The notes under the pieces are model-generated. The model had not been told where the DNA came from and did not search any database. It saw only the letters and a program-made list of their open reading frames with translations. A DNA stretch of 64,000 nt from Halovivax asiaticus JCM 14624. Lineage in GTDB: Archaea; Halobacteriota; Halobacteria; Halobacteriales; Natrialbaceae. The position numbers and the translations under genes are program-made. Within the stretch, counting starts at the first letter, position 1. Each line of letters begins with the position of its first letter. Shown piece by piece: positions 34,415 through 43,761 of the stretch. The stretch spans positions 118,412-182,411 of the forward strand of contig NZ_AOIQ01000009.1 in assembly GCF_000337515.1 (NCBI RefSeq), given 5' to 3'.

Positions 34415-35800
34415 TCACGTCGGCTCGAACAGGTCGCGGAGAGACGCGTTCAGAAAGATCCCGTCGGGATCGAATCGCCGGCGGATCGCCTCGAAGGTGT
34501 CCCACTCGGGGTACCGGGCGCGGAGCCGATCCGGAGCGATCGAGTGCCGCTTTCCCCAGTGGGGCCGGCCGTCGTACGCGTCGAAGACGGACTCGCAGGC
34601 CTCGAAGTACGCACGGGCGGGTTTCCGGTGGTAGGCGTGGACGGCGACGAACGCGGTCTCCCGGCCGTACGCGGGAGAGAGGGGAATCTCGTCGCCGGCG
34701 ACGTAGCGGAACTCGATGGGGAAGACGATCGACGGGTGGGACGCGAGGACCTGATCCCGGAGTGCGCGGACGACTGCGGGCCCGTCTCGAGCGGGAACGG
34801 CGTACTCACTCTCGTCGAACCTGACGTCCCGCCGCGTGGTGAACACCTCGTGGCTCTGACCGACGGTCTCACTCTCCGAGAACGTCGTGGCGGTGAACCG
34901 GGCGAGTCCGGGTGACGACCGTGGGAACCGGGACGAGAGTCGACAGACGGCCTCCCAGACGACGTTTTCGGCGCGCTCACCGAACGCCGTCGGAACCAAC
35001 GGGTTGGTCAGCGGTTCGTCCGTCTTGTCGAGGGTCTTGACCAGCACCCGGCCCGTGTGGGGAAACCAGAAGAATTCGAGGTGGCGGTGTGCCTCGCGAA
35101 GGCTCTCGAGTTCGTCGAGGACCGACTCCAGTGGCGCCGTCCAGGTTCGCTCGCACAGCCGGTAGGCAGGGTCGAGGTCGAGGGTGACCGCGGTGATGAT
35201 ACCGAGGGCCCCCAACGAGACCTGAGCCGCCCGGAACGGGTCGCCGTCTTCGACCGCCAGCGTCCGACGCTCGCCGTCTGCGGTGACGAGTTCGAGCGCG
35301 ACGATCTGTGTCGAGAGGATGCCGAGATCGATGCCGGTACCGTGGGTGCCGGTCGCGAGCGCGCCGGCGACGGTCTGGCGATCGACGTCGCCGAGGTTCG
35401 TCATGGCCAGTCCGTGGACGTCGAGCGTCGCCGCCAGTTCGCCCAGTGTGGTTCCGGCCCGGACGGTCGCTCGACGGCGCTCGTAATCGACCGCCGTAAC
35501 GCCGGTGAACCGGTCGAGCGAGACGAGGACGTCGTCGGTCGGGACGAGCGCCGAGAACGAGTGCCCGGAGCCGGCGACCCGGATCGTTCGCTCACCGGCG
35601 TATCGATCGACCAGGTGTCGGATCTCGTCCGTCGTCGTCGGACGATAGAAATGGCGGGGTCGACAGGACCGAGTGCCGGCCCAGTTTCGCCAGCGGTTCG
35701 CCTCACTGCACTCACGAGGGCCACTCCGGTGACCGATCCCTGCACCGTCAGTTACCCGGTCGCCGTTCGCGTCACGGCTACGCTCCGTCACAGGAACCAC
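34415..35800 (-). CDS. FAD-linked sugar-lactone oxidase (D-arabinono-1,4-lactone oxidase family)
   Basis: A 461-residue oxidoreductase of the VAO flavoprotein superfamily. The FAD-binding PCMH domain has RVAGSGHSFSAL, with the His expected to bear covalent flavin, and GALATGTHGTGIDLG. The C-terminal ALO domain has IEFRYV and PHWGKRHS, the catalytic block of aldonolactone oxidases. It would oxidise a 1,4-lactone or alditol, reducing oxygen or another acceptor. The annotated start is GTG 35800, which overlaps the upstream PLP-barrel gene's stop by 13 nt; a GTG at 35791 is an alternative. The N-terminal ~30 residues are weakly conserved, so the true start is uncertain. Confidence 0.88.
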   Translation of the reverse strand: MVPVTERSRDANGDRVTDGAGIGHRSGPRECSEANRWRNWAGTRSCRPRHFYRPTTTDEIRHLVDRYAGERTIRVAGSGHSFSALVPTDDVLVSLDRFTGVTAVDYERRRATVRAGTTLGELAATLDVHGLAMTNLGDVDRQTVAGALATGTHGTGIDLGILSTQIVALELVTADGERRTLAVEDGDPFRAAQVSLGALGIITAVTLDLDPAYRLCERTWTAPLESVLDELESLREAHRHLEFFWFPHTGRVLVKTLDKTDEPLTNPLVPTAFGERAENVVWEAVCRLSSRFPRSSPGLARFTATTFSESETVGQSHEVFTTRRDVRFDESEYAVPARDGPAVVRALRDQVLASHPSIVFPIEFRYVAGDEIPLSPAYGRETAFVAVHAYHRKPARAYFEACESVFDAYDGRPHWGKRHSIAPDRLRARYPEWDTFEAIRRRFDPDGIFLNASLRDLFEPT

Positions 35801-36978
35801 GCCCCGTCGCCGCGATAGGTCGGGTGTCGGTCGACGAGTTCACCATCGTCGATCACGTGCAGGTGTTCGAAGTGGGTACAGAGCTCGCCGGCCTTGGCAT
35901 GTCGACAGAAGACGGGGTCACCCAGTTCCAGCCGATGTGGGCCATCGTAGCTAACCGGCGTCTGGACTTCGCCCGCGCCCTCGGCGTCGAACAACGAGAC
36001 ACCGCGGGGCAGATGGGGCGTGGGTATCTTGTCGACGCCCGGCGGGCCGCTCGCCACGTACCCGCCACCCCGACAGGTGTACACGCCGGGTTCGGGACGG
36101 CGGACGACCTCGATGGCGTAGCCGGCGGCCGGCGCTATCGTAAACCCCCGATAGTGGTCGAACAGACCTGGGGCGAAGAAGGCCGAGCCTGCGGTGAGTT
36201 CCGTCACCGACGTATCCCGACGCGTCGATTCGAGGCAGCCGGTGCCGCCACCGTTGACGAAGTCGAGGGCGAATCCCTCCCGTTCGAGCGCCGCGACCGT
36301 CTCCTGACGGCGCTCGTGGACGATCGGTTCCGACCGGCGTTTGAGGCGTCGCACGACCGCGTTTGTCACGAACGAATTCGACGGGTCGTCGTCGGGAAGG
36401 CCCGCGAGTTGCCCCTCGTAGCCCATCAGTCCCGAGAGCGTCACGGCTGGCGCATCGGCGATCGTTCGTGCAAGTTCGAGTGCCGCGCTCGCCGACCGGA
36501 TTCCCGACCGCCTGACACCGAAGTAGACCCCGAGATGGTCGGTGGAGACGTCGAGATCGAGACAGATCGGAACCGAGACGCCGCGCTCGGCCGCAACCTC
36601 GCTAATCCGTTCGACGTGGGCGTCGCTGTCGACCAGCAGGACGATCCGGGTGCCGGCTTCGATCGCAGAACAGACCGCCGCGAGCTCGTCGGCGTCGACA
36701 ACCGGGTACGCGACCAGCAGGTCGTCGAACCCATCGGCGGCGAGGTGAGCGGCCTCGTGACCGGTGTAGCACATGACGCCGCGGAATCCGTCTCGATCGA
36801 GCACCTCCCTGAGGACGGCCCGACACCGGATCGACTTCGAAGCGACGCGGACCGGCCGGCCGCTCGCTCGTCGGCGGGTCGTCCGGATGTTCGCCTCGAG
36901 CGCCGATCGATCGAGGTACGCCAGTGGATACGACTCCTCCGAGAGCGCCGAGCGGTAGGCGTCGTACGTCGAGGACAT
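35788..36978 (-). CDS. PLP-dependent fold-type III enzyme (D-threonine aldolase/alanine racemase-like)
   Basis: A 396-residue protein with a PLP-binding TIM barrel. The N-terminal segment AYLDRSALEANIRTTRRRA precedes VASKSIRC, whose Lys48 should form the Schiff base. GYEGQLAGL and FVNGGGTGCLESTRRDTSVTELTAGSAFF are conserved phosphate-binding blocks. The C-terminal domain with CRGGGY, GDPVFCRHAKAGELCTHFEHLHV holds the metal-binding His-Cys pair of D-threonine aldolase-type enzymes. It probably cleaves or deaminates a D-hydroxy amino acid. It overlaps the lactone oxidase start, so both are translated from one transcript. Confidence 0.87.
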   Translation of the reverse strand: MSSTYDAYRSALSEESYPLAYLDRSALEANIRTTRRRASGRPVRVASKSIRCRAVLREVLDRDGFRGVMCYTGHEAAHLAADGFDDLLVAYPVVDADELAAVCSAIEAGTRIVLLVDSDAHVERISEVAAERGVSVPICLDLDVSTDHLGVYFGVRRSGIRSASAALELARTIADAPAVTLSGLMGYEGQLAGLPDDDPSNSFVTNAVVRRLKRRSEPIVHERRQETVAALEREGFALDFVNGGGTGCLESTRRDTSVTELTAGSAFFAPGLFDHYRGFTIAPAAGYAIEVVRRPEPGVYTCRGGGYVASGPPGVDKIPTPHLPRGVSLFDAEGAGEVQTPVSYDGPHRLELGDPVFCRHAKAGELCTHFEHLHVIDDGELVDRHPTYRGDGAWFL

Positions 36979-37219
36979 GATCGCACGTTGCTGTGGACCC
37001 ACATAGGCGTGCGTCCGGGGTAGAACAGTCGTTTATACCGGCGGGAAGCCGATTCGTCGACGGCATGGGCAGTGACCGTCGGTCGGATCGGGCCCACAGC
37101 CCAGCGGTGACCGACTCCCTCCGACCGAGAAGGGGTTACCAGCGTTCCCAGAAAGGAGCCCATAGTTATTCGAAGTAGATAAACGCTAACCAAATCCAGG
37201 ACGAACGGCGTCACAGTGA

Positions 37220-37498
37220 GACCTCGAGCGAACTGACCGACGTCGAGGTCGGGCCTTTCTCGCGAAGGGGCCGAAAACCGAGCAAACGCACTACCTCTCG
37301 TTGACCAAACCAGGAAGCCCGACCTGCAACGAACCGCTCGCGTTCAGGGACCAGCTGCGAGCAAACCCGGCTGTGGCGAGCGAGTACGCCGAGTTGAAAC
37401 GCGATCTCGCCGCAACGTATCTAAACGACCGGGCGAGCTACACCCCCGAAAAGAGCGCGTTCGTCGAATCGATTCTCGAAGATGCACTCGACGAGTAA
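37220..37498 (+). pseudogene. GrpB-family (nucleotidyltransferase-fold) protein, C-terminal remnant
   Basis: Only the C-terminal ~75 residues of a GrpB/UPF0157 protein remain: THYLSLTKPGSP...LAFRDQLRANPAVASEYAELKRDLAA, ending in SAFVESILEDALDE. A full GrpB has about 170-180 residues and begins with a VGSTAVPGL nucleotidyltransferase motif, which is not found upstream in any frame. A TGA stop lies at 37217-37219. No start codon with a ribosome-binding site is visible (TTG 37301 is the first candidate). It is therefore interpreted as a decayed 3' fragment, left by deletion or rearrangement next to the EF-2 gene. Confidence 0.75.
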
Positions 37499-37574
37499 CC
37501 AGTCCGGGGACGGAACCGAAGGAGGAGACTAACCCAGAAGTCGCGTTAATATCGGGGATAATGCGGTTTGCATA

Positions 37575-37593
37575 CGGCGCGCAAGGCGCGCCG
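37575..37593. repeat. Hairpin 1 of intergenic hairpin cluster
   Basis: CGGCGCGC-AAG-GCGCGCCG forms a perfect 8-bp stem with a 3-nt loop. It is the first of three adjacent palindromes between the GrpB remnant and the EF-2 stop codon. Confidence 0.7.
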
Positions 37594-37598
37594 TTTCA

Positions 37599-37630
37599 CC
37601 GCGAGCGCGGACGCGCTCGCGGCCCTTTTT
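37599..37630 (+). terminator. Hairpin 2 with T-run, terminator-like
   Basis: CCGCGAGCGCG-GA-CGCGCTCGCGG is an 11-bp perfect stem (37599-37622), followed by CCCTTTTT at 37623-37630. On the plus strand it looks like an intrinsic terminator. Archaeal termination usually depends on the T-run more than the stem. Confidence 0.5.
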
Positions 37631-37633
37631 CAT

Positions 37634-37690
37634 CGAAGTTTTTGTGCAAGCGGTTCGCGCTCTGCGCGAACCCGCCGCACAAAAAGTTCG
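37634..37690 (-). terminator. Hairpin 3 abutting the EF-2 stop codon
   Basis: Outer arms CGAAGTTTTTGTGC (37634-37647) and GCACAAAAAGTTCG (37677-37690) pair with one mismatch. An inner 9-bp stem GGTTCGCGC/GCGCGAACC sits inside. The right arm ends exactly where the EF-2 stop codon (37691-37693) begins. On the minus strand the TTTTT in the left arm could end EF-2 transcription. Confidence 0.55.
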
Positions 37691-39877
37691 TTAGAAGTAA
37701 TCGACGCTCGGGGGCAGTTCGAGCTTCATGCCCTTGCGCTCGCGGATCTCCATGGTCTTGTCGCGCTGGAGCGAGTCGGCCATGAACTCGAAGCCGGCGT
37801 TCTCCGTGTTCCAGGAGGCGCGGCCTTCGGTGGCGGAGCGAATGTCGCTGGCGAAGCCGATCATCTCGTCGACGGGGGCGATGCCCTCGACGACCATGAG
37901 GTCGCCTTCCTGGTACATGTCGTCGACGCGGCCACGGCGGCCCTGGATCTCGCCGGAGGCGGCGCCCATGTGGTCGTTGGGGACGTCGATGCGGACGTCC
38001 TGCATGGGTTCTTTCATGGCGATGTGGCCGTCGATCAGCGACTTGTGGACGGCTTCGCGGGTCGCGGGGATGACCTGTGCCGGACCGCGGTGGATGGTGT
38101 CCTCGTGGAGCTTGGCGTCGTGCAGCCGGATGAGGGTACCCTGAACGGGCTCGTTGGCCAGTGGGCCGTTGTCGAGGGCTTCTTCGAGCCCCTCGATGAA
38201 CAGCTCCATCGTCTCGTTCAAGTGCTGAATCCCCTTCGTCTCGTCGAGCAGGATGTTGGTCCCGTGAATGTGCTCGACGACCTGCGAGTCGTCCTTGTCC
38301 ATGCCGGCTTCCTGCAGCGCCTCGCGGCGTTCGAGTTCCGGCATGTCCATCGAGGCCTCGCCCATCCGGAGGGTGTCGACGAGGTCGTCCGAGAGCGGCT
38401 CGACGGAGATGTAGAAGCGGTTGTGGCGGTTCGGCGAGATACCCTCGACCGTGTCGGAGTCGCGCTGGATAGCCTCGCGGTAGACGACGATCGGTTCGCC
38501 GGTGTTGACCGGGATGCCCTGGTTCTTCTCGATACGCTGGGTCTGAACCTCGAGGTGGAGTTCACCCTGCCCGGAGATGAGGTGCTCGCCGGTGTCCTCG
38601 TTGATCTCGATCTGAATGGTGGGGTCTTCCTTGGAGACCTGTCGGAGCGTCTCGATGAGCTTCGGCAGGTCGTCCATCGTCTGGGCCTCGACGGACTTCG
38701 TGATGACCGGCTCGGAGATGTGTTCGATGGACTCGAACGGCGTCATCTCGGTGGACGAAACCGTCGAGCCAGCGATGGCGTCGCGGAGGCCGGTGACGGC
38801 GGCGATGTTGCCGGCCGGAACCTGGTCGACCTCCTCGCGCTCGCCACCCATGTAGATGCCGACGCTCTGGACGCGATTCTTGCCAGCGGTCCCCGAAACG
38901 TACAGCTCCTGGCCCTTCTCCAGCGTGCCAGAGAAGACACGGCCGGACGCCACTTCGCCGGCGTGTGGGTCCATCGCGATGTCGGTGACCATCAGGACGA
39001 CCTCGCCGCTCTCGTCGACGAGTCGCATCGTCTCGGCGAGTTCGGACTCGGCGTCACCGCGCCAGATGCGCGGGATACGCATGGGCTGGGCGTCGACCGG
39101 GTTCGGGAAGTGCTCACAGACCATGTCCAGGACGACGTCCGACAGCGGCGTGCGCTCGTGGAGTTCCTGGCGCTTGTCTGCGCGCTCGAGTTCCATGATT
39201 TCGCCGAAGTCCATGCCCGTGCGCTGCATCGAGGGCATCGAGACGCCCCACTTGTAGAGGGCGGAACCGAAGCCGACGGTGCCGTCCTCGACGGAGACGG
39301 TCCAGTCCTCGATGTCGTCCATCTCCTCGGTCATGCCGCGAATGAGGTCGTTGACGTCGCGGATGACGGAGAGGAGCCGTTCCTGCATCTCCTCGGGACC
39401 CTCCTGGAGCTCCGAGATGAGGCGGTCGACCTTGTTGATGAACAGGGTCGGCTTGACGCCTTCGCGCAGCGCCTGGCGGAGAACGGTCTCGGTCTGGGGC
39501 ATCGCGCCCTCGACGGCGTCGACGACGACGAGCGCACCGTCGACGGCGCGCATCGCACGGGTGACGTCGCCACCGAAGTCGACGTGGCCCGGCGTGTCGA
39601 TGAGGTTGATGAGGTGGTTGGTGTCCTCGTACTCGTGGGTCATCGAGACGTTCGCCGCGTCGATGGTGATGCCGCGTTCCTGTTCGTCCTCTTCGGTGTC
39701 CATCGCGAGCTGTTCGCCGGCGGTCTCGTCCGAGATCATGCCGGCCCCCGCGAGGAGATTGTCCGAAAGTGTGGTCTTGCCGTGGTCGACGTGAGCGGCG
39801 ATGGCGATGTTCCGGATGTTCTCCGGTTCGTCCATCAGCCGTTCACACTCCTGTACGATCTTCTTGCGTCGGCCCAT
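37691..39877 (-). CDS. fusA: Translation elongation factor 2 (aEF-2)
   Basis: A 728-residue archaeal EF-2. It promotes GTP-dependent translocation of the ribosome. GTPase motifs are AHVDHGKT (28-35), DTPGHVDF and NKVD. Domains II-V follow in the usual order. The diphthamide histidine should be in [15 protein letters not shown] (His of IHRG), the target of ADP-ribosylating toxins. The C-terminus ends [15 protein letters not shown] 39877 lies about 28 nt after a TATA-like CCCTTTTGACC (minus strand of 39901-39911), so the mRNA is almost leaderless. In most haloarchaea this gene follows rpsL-rpsG directly; here 5.4 kb of other genes intervene. Confidence 0.97.
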   Translation of the reverse strand: MGRRKKIVQECERLMDEPENIRNIAIAAHVDHGKTTLSDNLLAGAGMISDETAGEQLAMDTEEDEQERGITIDAANVSMTHEYEDTNHLINLIDTPGHVDFGGDVTRAMRAVDGALVVVDAVEGAMPQTETVLRQALREGVKPTLFINKVDRLISELQEGPEEMQERLLSVIRDVNDLIRGMTEEMDDIEDWTVSVEDGTVGFGSALYKWGVSMPSMQRTGMDFGEIMELERADKRQELHERTPLSDVVLDMVCEHFPNPVDAQPMRIPRIWRGDAESELAETMRLVDESGEVVLMVTDIAMDPHAGEVASGRVFSGTLEKGQELYVSGTAGKNRVQSVGIYMGGEREEVDQVPAGNIAAVTGLRDAIAGSTVSSTEMTPFESIEHISEPVITKSVEAQTMDDLPKLIETLRQVSKEDPTIQIEINEDTGEHLISGQGELHLEVQTQRIEKNQGIPVNTGEPIVVYREAIQRDSDTVEGISPNRHNRFYISVEPLSDDLVDTLRMGEASMDMPELERREALQEAGMDKDDSQVVEHIHGTNILLDETKGIQHLNETMELFIEGLEEALDNGPLANEPVQGTLIRLHDAKLHEDTIHRGPAQVIPATREAVHKSLIDGHIAMKEPMQDVRIDVPNDHMGAASGEIQGRRGRVDDMYQEGDLMVVEGIAPVDEMIGFASDIRSATEGRASWNTENAGFEFMADSLQRDKTMEIRERKGMKLELPPSVDYF

Positions 39878-39900
39878 ATACACCCTCGTACCGGTAGCGG

Positions 39901-39911
39901 GGTCAAAAGGG
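39901..39911 (-). promoter_or_regulatory. Likely TATA box of the EF-2 gene
   Basis: The minus-strand sequence CCCTTTTGACC is centred about 28 nt before the EF-2 ATG. Spacing matches haloarchaeal promoters of highly expressed, near-leaderless genes. Confidence 0.45.
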
Positions 39912-40083
39912 TGCTGTTTCGTCGTCGCGAACTGCGCCGGGCGAATTCAGGTGCTGCGCCCCGAACGTCCAGTTTGCGTGAGTGGGTGACACGCACTGAA
40001 CAGGTGATCGCACGCTCCGCAACCGGGCTGTCCTGAGACACGGCGCAACCCTCATGTCCGCCACTCCCCTGTTACCTACACTC

Positions 40084-40839
40084 ATGGAGTTGCACGTGCA
40101 GGGAACTGGGCCAGCCGCTCCCTTTCTCAGCGCCCGCGATCTATTCGAAACCGAGCACGATCTCTCGTTGCCCGTTCGGGTCCGGCTTCGAGACGATCCG
40201 GACGAGCGAACGTGGGCAGGCCACTACGACGATCGACATGTGCTCAACATCTCACGACGGGCAGCGTCCTCCGCGATGGCTCGCGAACTCGCCCTCCACG
40301 AGTTCGCCCACATGGCCCGGTACGAGGAGGACCACCCATCACACGTTCAGTCCATCGAAGAGGCCCTCTACCTCGCCCTCGCGGGCCGCGACGTGGAGCG
40401 ACGCAAACTGGCTCACTGTTTCCAGATCGCCAACCACATGAAGGACATCTACGCGGACGACATCACGCTCTCGGTGGGTCCCGGCGAGAAACTGCTCTCA
40501 TATCTGGAATCGAGCCTGGCCGCAGCCATCGCCGATCGAGCACGGGCCACGCCACGGGACGACTTCGAGCGCGTCACGACTGGTGCTGATCCGGATATCA
40601 CGGCCGTCAACGCCGCGTTCGCCCTCGCACTGGCCGAACGAAACGACATCATCGACGAGGACCACCGGCTGTACGATCTGGCCGACGCAGCCGCGGTGGA
40701 CGCCCCCTCCGTCGACGCCGACGAGTTCCGGACGCGATTTCGCGAACTCGGGCACGATCCGGACCCGAGCGGCTACCGCCGTCACCTCGTGCAGGCGACT
40801 CGCTCGTACGTCGACGGGGACGGGCCGGCGGCAGACTGA
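40084..40839 (+). CDS. DUF5781 family protein with zincin-like HExxH motif
   Basis: A 251-residue protein conserved in haloarchaea, commonly next to EF-2. LHEFAHMARYEEDHPSH contains HEFAH (72-76) followed by a downstream Glu and His, the arrangement of zinc metalloproteases, with IEEALYLALAG giving a possible third ligand. No signal peptide or membrane helix is seen, so it would be cytosolic. Proteolytic activity is inferred from the motif only. The ATG at 40084 follows the end of a short upstream frame; an alternative start at 40054 adds ten residues. It is divergent from EF-2. Confidence 0.75.
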   Translation: MELHVQGTGPAAPFLSARDLFETEHDLSLPVRVRLRDDPDERTWAGHYDDRHVLNISRRAASSAMARELALHEFAHMARYEEDHPSHVQSIEEALYLALAGRDVERRKLAHCFQIANHMKDIYADDITLSVGPGEKLLSYLESSLAAAIADRARATPRDDFERVTTGADPDITAVNAAFALALAERNDIIDEDHRLYDLADAAAVDAPSVDADEFRTRFRELGHDPDPSGYRRHLVQATRSYVDGDGPAAD

Positions 40840-41128
40840 TCCAACGAACGTTCGCCCGCAAACGCGACGGGGTCGGTTCCACGCCGAGGTGAAACGGGCA
40901 ATTCTCGGCGAGAAATCGGAGACGAAACGGGTCGTGACCGTCGTCCGAGGCCGGTCGTCTCGGCATGGGCGCCCACACCGACGGACGCGGGAACGTTCGT
41001 CACGGACTGAGCGTCTTACGGTCTCAGTCGCCCATCGAACGGCATCCAGGAACGATGGCCCGTCCCGATACCACTCTCGTCGTCGAACTGGTATTTATTA
41101 GTTAGATGGGGCGCAATCCGTATCTGGT

Positions 41129-41782
41129 ATGACGCCAATTAATACAGTATTCAGCACATTTTCTTGGATTAAAAAGGTTATTGGCCGAGGAGATGAAGAG
41201 CCCGAGTCCAGTTCCGAATTGCCGACGGTGACCGACCGGACCGGGTTCGACGGGTCGCTCGAAGATGCGGAAGTGGTCGGTCGGAGTCCACAGTCGTACA
41301 TCGAAGCGGGCGAATCGGTCTCGTCGTTCGTAGGTAAACAGGTTACGCACAAACTCTCCGAGCACGGACTCCAGGACATCGATCCCGACGGATGGTACTC
41401 GCTCAAAATTCCGCTCGCAATGCTGTACGATATGCGCGACGAGTACGGCGACACTCGAATGCGAAATATGGGGCAAAACGTCCCGGAGCACGTCGAGTTT
41501 CCGCCGGACATTTCCGCGGTAGACACGGCGTTGCGGTCGATCGACACGGCGTATCAGCAGAGCCACCGCGGCAGCGAAATCGGCTACTACGAGTTCCACG
41601 AAGACGGGGAAAACGAGGGGACTATCGTCTGTGAGAACCCCTATCCGTGCGAGTTCGACAAGGGCCTCATCAAAGGCGTCGCGAAAAAGTTCGCCAGCAA
41701 CCCGGTCAAGATCGAAGAGGTCGGCGACCAGTGTCGGGCGGACGGCGACGCTCGCTGTGAGTATCGCGTTAAGTGGATCTGA
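41129..41782 (+). CDS. V4R-like domain protein
   Basis: A 217-residue protein. The N-terminal ~45 residues are basic then acidic and non-conserved. The core has LKIPLAMLYDMRDEYG and a long helical part. The C-terminus IGYYEFHEDGENEGTIVCENPYPCEFDKGLIKGVAKKF...VEEVGDQCRADGDARCEYRVKW (shown in part) carries a Cys pair of the type found in 4-vinyl-reductase/V4R ligand-binding domains. It may bind a small hydrophobic ligand or heme. TATTTATTAG at 41091-41100 is a good TATA candidate 28 nt upstream. It converges with the aldehyde dehydrogenase gene. Confidence 0.66.
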   Translation: MTPINTVFSTFSWIKKVIGRGDEEPESSSELPTVTDRTGFDGSLEDAEVVGRSPQSYIEAGESVSSFVGKQVTHKLSEHGLQDIDPDGWYSLKIPLAMLYDMRDEYGDTRMRNMGQNVPEHVEFPPDISAVDTALRSIDTAYQQSHRGSEIGYYEFHEDGENEGTIVCENPYPCEFDKGLIKGVAKKFASNPVKIEEVGDQCRADGDARCEYRVKWI

Positions 41783-41854
41783 CCGGATCAGCACCCAAAT
41801 TTTCCATCCCCGTCGACACAGGCGACCACAACTCAAAGCGGGGGCGCGACCGAA

Positions 41855-43366
41855 TTAGTACGGGTACTCCCGGGGTTCGCGCTGGATCGAGATCCACTTC
41901 ACCGTCGTCAAGGTTTCCAGTATCCACTCGTCGTTATAGCGACCCATACCGGACGCACCGACGCCGCCGAATGCGACGTGTGGCTCGTCGTTCAACGGCT
42001 GATCGTTGATATGGACCATGCCGGTCTCCATCTTGTCGGCCACGTCCCGGGCTCTAGCAACGTCCGTCGAGTGAACCGACCCCGAGAGGCCGTACTCGGT
42101 ATCGTTAGCGATTCGAATCGCCTCCTCGTCCGTGTCGAAGGGGATAACCGGGGCAACCGGCCCGAAATGCTCGTTGCAAGCCAGGGGCATGTCGTTGGTA
42201 ACGTCCGAAAGCACCGTCGGCTCGACGAACAGCGCATCGTGGCTACCGCCAGCTTCGACGGTCGCTCCCCGCGCTACGGACTCCTCGATGAATTCGACGA
42301 TCTTGTCACGCTGACTTTCGTTGATAACCGGCCCGACGAGCGCGTCCGGCTCCAGCGGATCGCCGATAGGAAGTTGCGCTGCGCGGTCCGCGAGGCCCGC
42401 CACGTAGTCGTCGTACAGTGATTCGTGAACGAGGTGACGGTTGATCGAGATGCACTCCTGTCCCTGGTGGGTGAACGAGCCGAACGCGCCGGCGTCGACC
42501 GCTCGCTCGAGGTCGGCGTCGGGCAGCACGATGTGAGCGTTGTTCCCACCGAGCTCGAGTGCGGGCTCCGTATACGAGCCGACGGCCCGCTGACCGACAC
42601 CGCGGCCGACTTCCGAAGAGCCGGTAAACGACATTACCGATGGAACCGAATGGCCCGAGAAGTGGTCGCCGATCTCGTGGCCGTACCCGGGGACGACGTT
42701 CAAGACGCCGTCAGGAAGCCCCGCCTCCTCGAAGACTTTCGCGAGCACGAGTCCGCCAGTCAGCGGGGTATGCTCGTCGGGTTTCAGCACGACGCTGTTG
42801 CCGAGCGCGATGGCGGGTGCGACGACCCGGCTGGAGAGGTACAGCGGGAAGTTCCACGGCGTGATGACGCCGACGACGCCGGCCGGTTCGCGAACGAGTA
42901 AATTCTCCTTGCCGGGCGTGACCGAATCCTTGCGGCGGCCACCGTCGCGCATCGCTAGCCCAGCCCCGACGGTCATCGTCCCTTGCGCGAGTTGTGTCTC
43001 GAAATCGGCTTTCAACCGGACGCCACCGCACTCGACGGCGAACAGCGTCGCCAGATCGTCGGCATAGTCGCCAAGTCGATCGCAGGCCTCGGAGACGATC
43101 GCGGCGCGCTCCTGGGGCGGTCGACTTGCCCACTCGGTCTGCGCTCGCTCCGCGCTCGCGTACGCCTCGTCGACATCGCTCACCGTCCCCGACGGGACCG
43201 ACGTCAGTGTCTCCCCCGTCGCCGGGTTTTCGACGTCGATCAGATCCCGGTCGCCGGCGGCGACCCACTCGCCGTCGAGGTACAGGCCGTTCCACCCGTG
43301 TTCCGGTGCGATGTCGAGTCCGTCTACGTCGATCCCGTCGGAAGCTTCCGTGCTCGGAGCCGTCAT
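41855..43366 (-). CDS. NAD(P)-dependent aldehyde dehydrogenase
   Basis: A 503-residue ALDH-superfamily enzyme oxidising an aldehyde to a carboxylate. Active-site residues are Asn172 (PWNFPL), Glu271 (LELGGNN) and the nucleophile Cys305 (GQECISI). The cofactor lysine is Lys195 (VLKPDEHTP). The 6-residue ELGGNN motif and GQECISINRH resemble benzaldehyde/vanillin-dehydrogenase-like and succinate-semialdehyde-like enzymes, so aromatic aldehydes are plausible substrates. It lies in the block between EF-2 and rpsG, on the minus strand and upstream of the V4R gene. The substrate is not proven. Confidence 0.92.
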   Translation of the reverse strand: MTAPSTEASDGIDVDGLDIAPEHGWNGLYLDGEWVAAGDRDLIDVENPATGETLTSVPSGTVSDVDEAYASAERAQTEWASRPPQERAAIVSEACDRLGDYADDLATLFAVECGGVRLKADFETQLAQGTMTVGAGLAMRDGGRRKDSVTPGKENLLVREPAGVVGVITPWNFPLYLSSRVVAPAIALGNSVVLKPDEHTPLTGGLVLAKVFEEAGLPDGVLNVVPGYGHEIGDHFSGHSVPSVMSFTGSSEVGRGVGQRAVGSYTEPALELGGNNAHIVLPDADLERAVDAGAFGSFTHQGQECISINRHLVHESLYDDYVAGLADRAAQLPIGDPLEPDALVGPVINESQRDKIVEFIEESVARGATVEAGGSHDALFVEPTVLSDVTNDMPLACNEHFGPVAPVIPFDTDEEAIRIANDTEYGLSGSVHSTDVARARDVADKMETGMVHINDQPLNDEPHVAFGGVGASGMGRYNDEWILETLTTVKWISIQREPREYPY

Positions 43367-43761
43367 ACGAAAACTGCTTTCGATGGGGTCCGTTTATTCG
43401 TTCGGGTTTGACATTCTCACATCGGAGCTATCGACGGTGGCAGTCGAGGTCCCAGAGAGCCGTCAATAGCAGACTTCGTGGTTAAAAAAATAACCATATA
43501 GATAGGTAAAGTAGCATGGGATGATTCCTGGTGAACTCCGGAATGCTTGCCGTCGGGACAGTCGGTCAACCGATTCGAACCGGGCGCGGCGTCCCCGAGC
43601 CACGTGCTGGACGAAAGGGATGGGCGAATGCGACTCACTCGGACGTTCTCGAAGGCCGGTGAATAGCGACCACCGGTTCGGCAAACGCGAGCGAACAATA
43701 GCAGAAACCAGAGATCTTGCCTGCACCGGCATCCAAGCGACTTTCGTCCGATCGATCAGGG
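43367..43761. other. Intergenic region with AT-rich dyad
   Basis: No gene is seen in these 395 nt. An inverted repeat TGGTTA-AAAAAA-TAACCA lies at 43479-43496, within an AT-rich tract running to about 43515. A TATA-like TTTATTCG near 43396 is positioned for the aldehyde-dehydrogenase promoter. Short open frames on both strands lack homology and support. Confidence 0.4.

Noticed and set aside
36993..37178. Small plus-strand gene before the GrpB remnant
   Set aside because: A TATA-like TTTATACC precedes it, but the peptide is Arg/Ser-rich without homology and the stop falls inside random-looking sequence.
37568..40036. Open frame of 822 codons on the plus strand across EF-2
   Set aside because: It is antisense to EF-2. 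Its composition (Val/Asp/Arg/Gly-rich without domains) is that of an antisense frame in high-GC DNA.
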